Positions 6,604 through 7,086 of a stretch of DNA of 7,086 bases are shown piece by piece; within the stretch, counting starts at the first letter, position 1; every line of letters starts with the position of its first letter. The DNA comes from Methanobacteriota archaeon (lineage in GTDB: Archaea; Thermoplasmatota; Thermoplasmata; RBG-16-68-12), in contig VBMR01000058.1 of NCBI GenBank assembly GCA_005878325.1, forward strand, positions 1 through 7,086. The letters run 5' to 3'. The position numbers were made by a program, and so were the translations under genes. The notes under the pieces are model-generated. The model saw nothing but the letters and a program-made list of their open reading frames with translations, did no database searches and was not told where the DNA came from.

Positions 6604-6672
6604 GTATCCACACCCAATCCCGGCCCGGGACCGTGGCCCATCGGGCCCAAGGCGTTGGGAATTCCGCTCTCT
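6604..6672 (-). promoter_or_regulatory. Structured leader of the epimerase operon
   Basis: Three adjacent dyads occupy this short GC-rich leader: CCCAA-GGCG-TTGGG (6646-6659), GGCCC-ATC-GGGCC (6635-6647) and TCCCGG-C-CCGGGA (6618-6630). A second CCCAA at 6613-6617, next to the probable ribosome binding site, could compete for the same TTGGG arm (6655-6659). This allows alternative RNA folds, or protein binding at the dyads. No named riboswitch class is recognised. High GC makes chance dyads fairly likely. Confidence 0.35.
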
Positions 6673-6700
6673 CTTGCATACACTCCCCCTGGGTATCTAG
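6673..6700 (-). promoter_or_regulatory. Promoter-like element of the epimerase operon, second copy of shared motif
   Basis: The plus strand reads CTTGCA-TA-CA-CT followed by CCCCCTGGGTATCTAG. On the minus strand CTAGATA could serve as a degenerate TATA box, giving a start near 6670 and a leader of about 66 nt before ATG 6603. The blocks CTTGCA, CA, CCCCCTGG, TAT and TAG occur in the same order and orientation at 899-920 in front of the propeller-protein gene. Rest of the gap (6701-6822): nothing clear beyond a TTTT run on the minus strand at 6796-6799 that may end the MFS transcript. Confidence 0.45.
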
Positions 6701-6822
6701 ACATTGCGGCCGCAACCCATTGCGCGTGTATGCGGTTGTACTCAAAGCGCTTCTCGCCACGACGTGACACGGGACGGAAGGAACCTCGAGTTGCTAAAAC
6801 GAACGGGAATGTCCGGTTCGCG

Positions 6823-7086
6823 TCACGAGGCCTCGTCGAGCGCCCTCCCTCCGTCGGCCTGCGTTGCGGGTTCGCCTTCGGACCGCGCCGCGGGCGACTG
6901 ATCGACCGAGCTTGCGGGGGCTGCCAGGGGTCGCCGGACCGTTCGGACGACGAGGCCCGCTGCGACCAAGGCAACCAGTGCGGCCACGAAGAAGCCCATC
7001 CCGGGGAAGAAGACGGGAGCGTCCGCGGCCGAGAAGATGCCGAACAGTTCCGCCATGACGAAGGGGCCGATGATCGCGCTGATGCC
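6823..7086 (-). CDS. MFS transporter, TCR/Tet-type, C-terminal end (runs off right edge)
   Basis: Seen: 88 codons open to the right edge. The sequence begins GISAIIGPFVMAELFGIF, continues ADAPVFFPGMGFF, then a hydrophobic helix (VAALVALVAAGLVV), the basic RTVRRPL, and a hydrophilic Ala/Ser/Glu-rich tail of about 35 residues. Known: the 'GIxGP...LF..F....APVxFPGxxF' pattern followed by a final helix is typical of the last two membrane segments of TCR/Tet (TetA-like) major facilitator efflux proteins. An ATG at 7056 lies inside this conserved block, so it is not the gene start. Inferred: a drug or metabolite exporter; the substrate is not readable from this piece. The gap of 219 bases and the separate promoter-like element suggest it is not co-transcribed with the epimerase operon. 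Confidence 0.72.
   Translation of the reverse strand, partial: GISAIIGPFVMAELFGIFSAADAPVFFPGMGFFVAALVALVAAGLVVRTVRRPLAAPASSVDQSPAARSEGEPATQADGGRALDEAS

Noticed and set aside
6600..6974. A 124-codon minus-strand frame spanning the gap between the MFS and epimerase genes
   Set aside because: It overlaps the MFS C-terminus in another frame, and its Arg/Pro/Ser-rich product has no domain or coding bias.

Overview
The window is GC-rich accessory or variable chromosome. It holds five genes read clearly from protein motifs, plus one damaged coding tail. TATA-like boxes lie at archaeal spacing in front of three genes, and one start carries a strong Shine-Dalgarno. This leans toward a high-GC archaeon (Thermoplasmatota-like), but that is a weak inference. 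No rRNA, tRNA, CRISPR array or insertion sequence is visible.

Layout, left to right. (1) Positions 1-865, minus strand: 5' part of a membrane-anchored extracellular protein with a propeller-like domain, running off the left edge. (2) 866-1060: divergent intergenic region with a TATA box for each side. (3) 1061-2158, plus strand: an APH-fold kinase homologue with altered catalytic-loop residues. (4) A convergent 27-bp gap with a small perfect hairpin. (5) 6603 down to 2186, minus strand, an apparent operon in the order sugar-nucleotide epimerase/dehydratase (6603-5641), a fusion of a glycoside-hydrolase-like TIM barrel with a family 2 glycosyltransferase and membrane segments (5605-3431), a disrupted C-terminal tail of that fusion (3430-3196), and a second APH-type phosphotransferase (3199-2186) whose TTG start overlaps the stop of the tail. 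(6) 6604-6822: intergenic region with a promoter-like motif and a structured leader. (7) 6823-7086, minus strand: C-terminal end of an MFS transporter of TCR/Tet type, running off the right edge.

The operon reads as a small pathway for a surface glycan or glycoconjugate. The epimerase/dehydratase would make or modify a nucleotide sugar, the membrane glycosyltransferase would transfer it, the hydrolase-like domain would trim or recognise a glycan, and the phosphotransferase would act on a sugar or other small acceptor. The substrates cannot be deduced from sequence.

Two things deserve a second look. The glycosyltransferase ends at a UAG codon, but the same frame continues with family-like sequence, and that UAG is the only stop between the glycosyltransferase and the kinase. 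A few dozen codons later the coding signal moves by +1 at a TTTT run inside a perfect hairpin. Separately, two minus-strand promoters share an unusual element built from CTTGCA, CCCCCTGG and TAT/TAG blocks.
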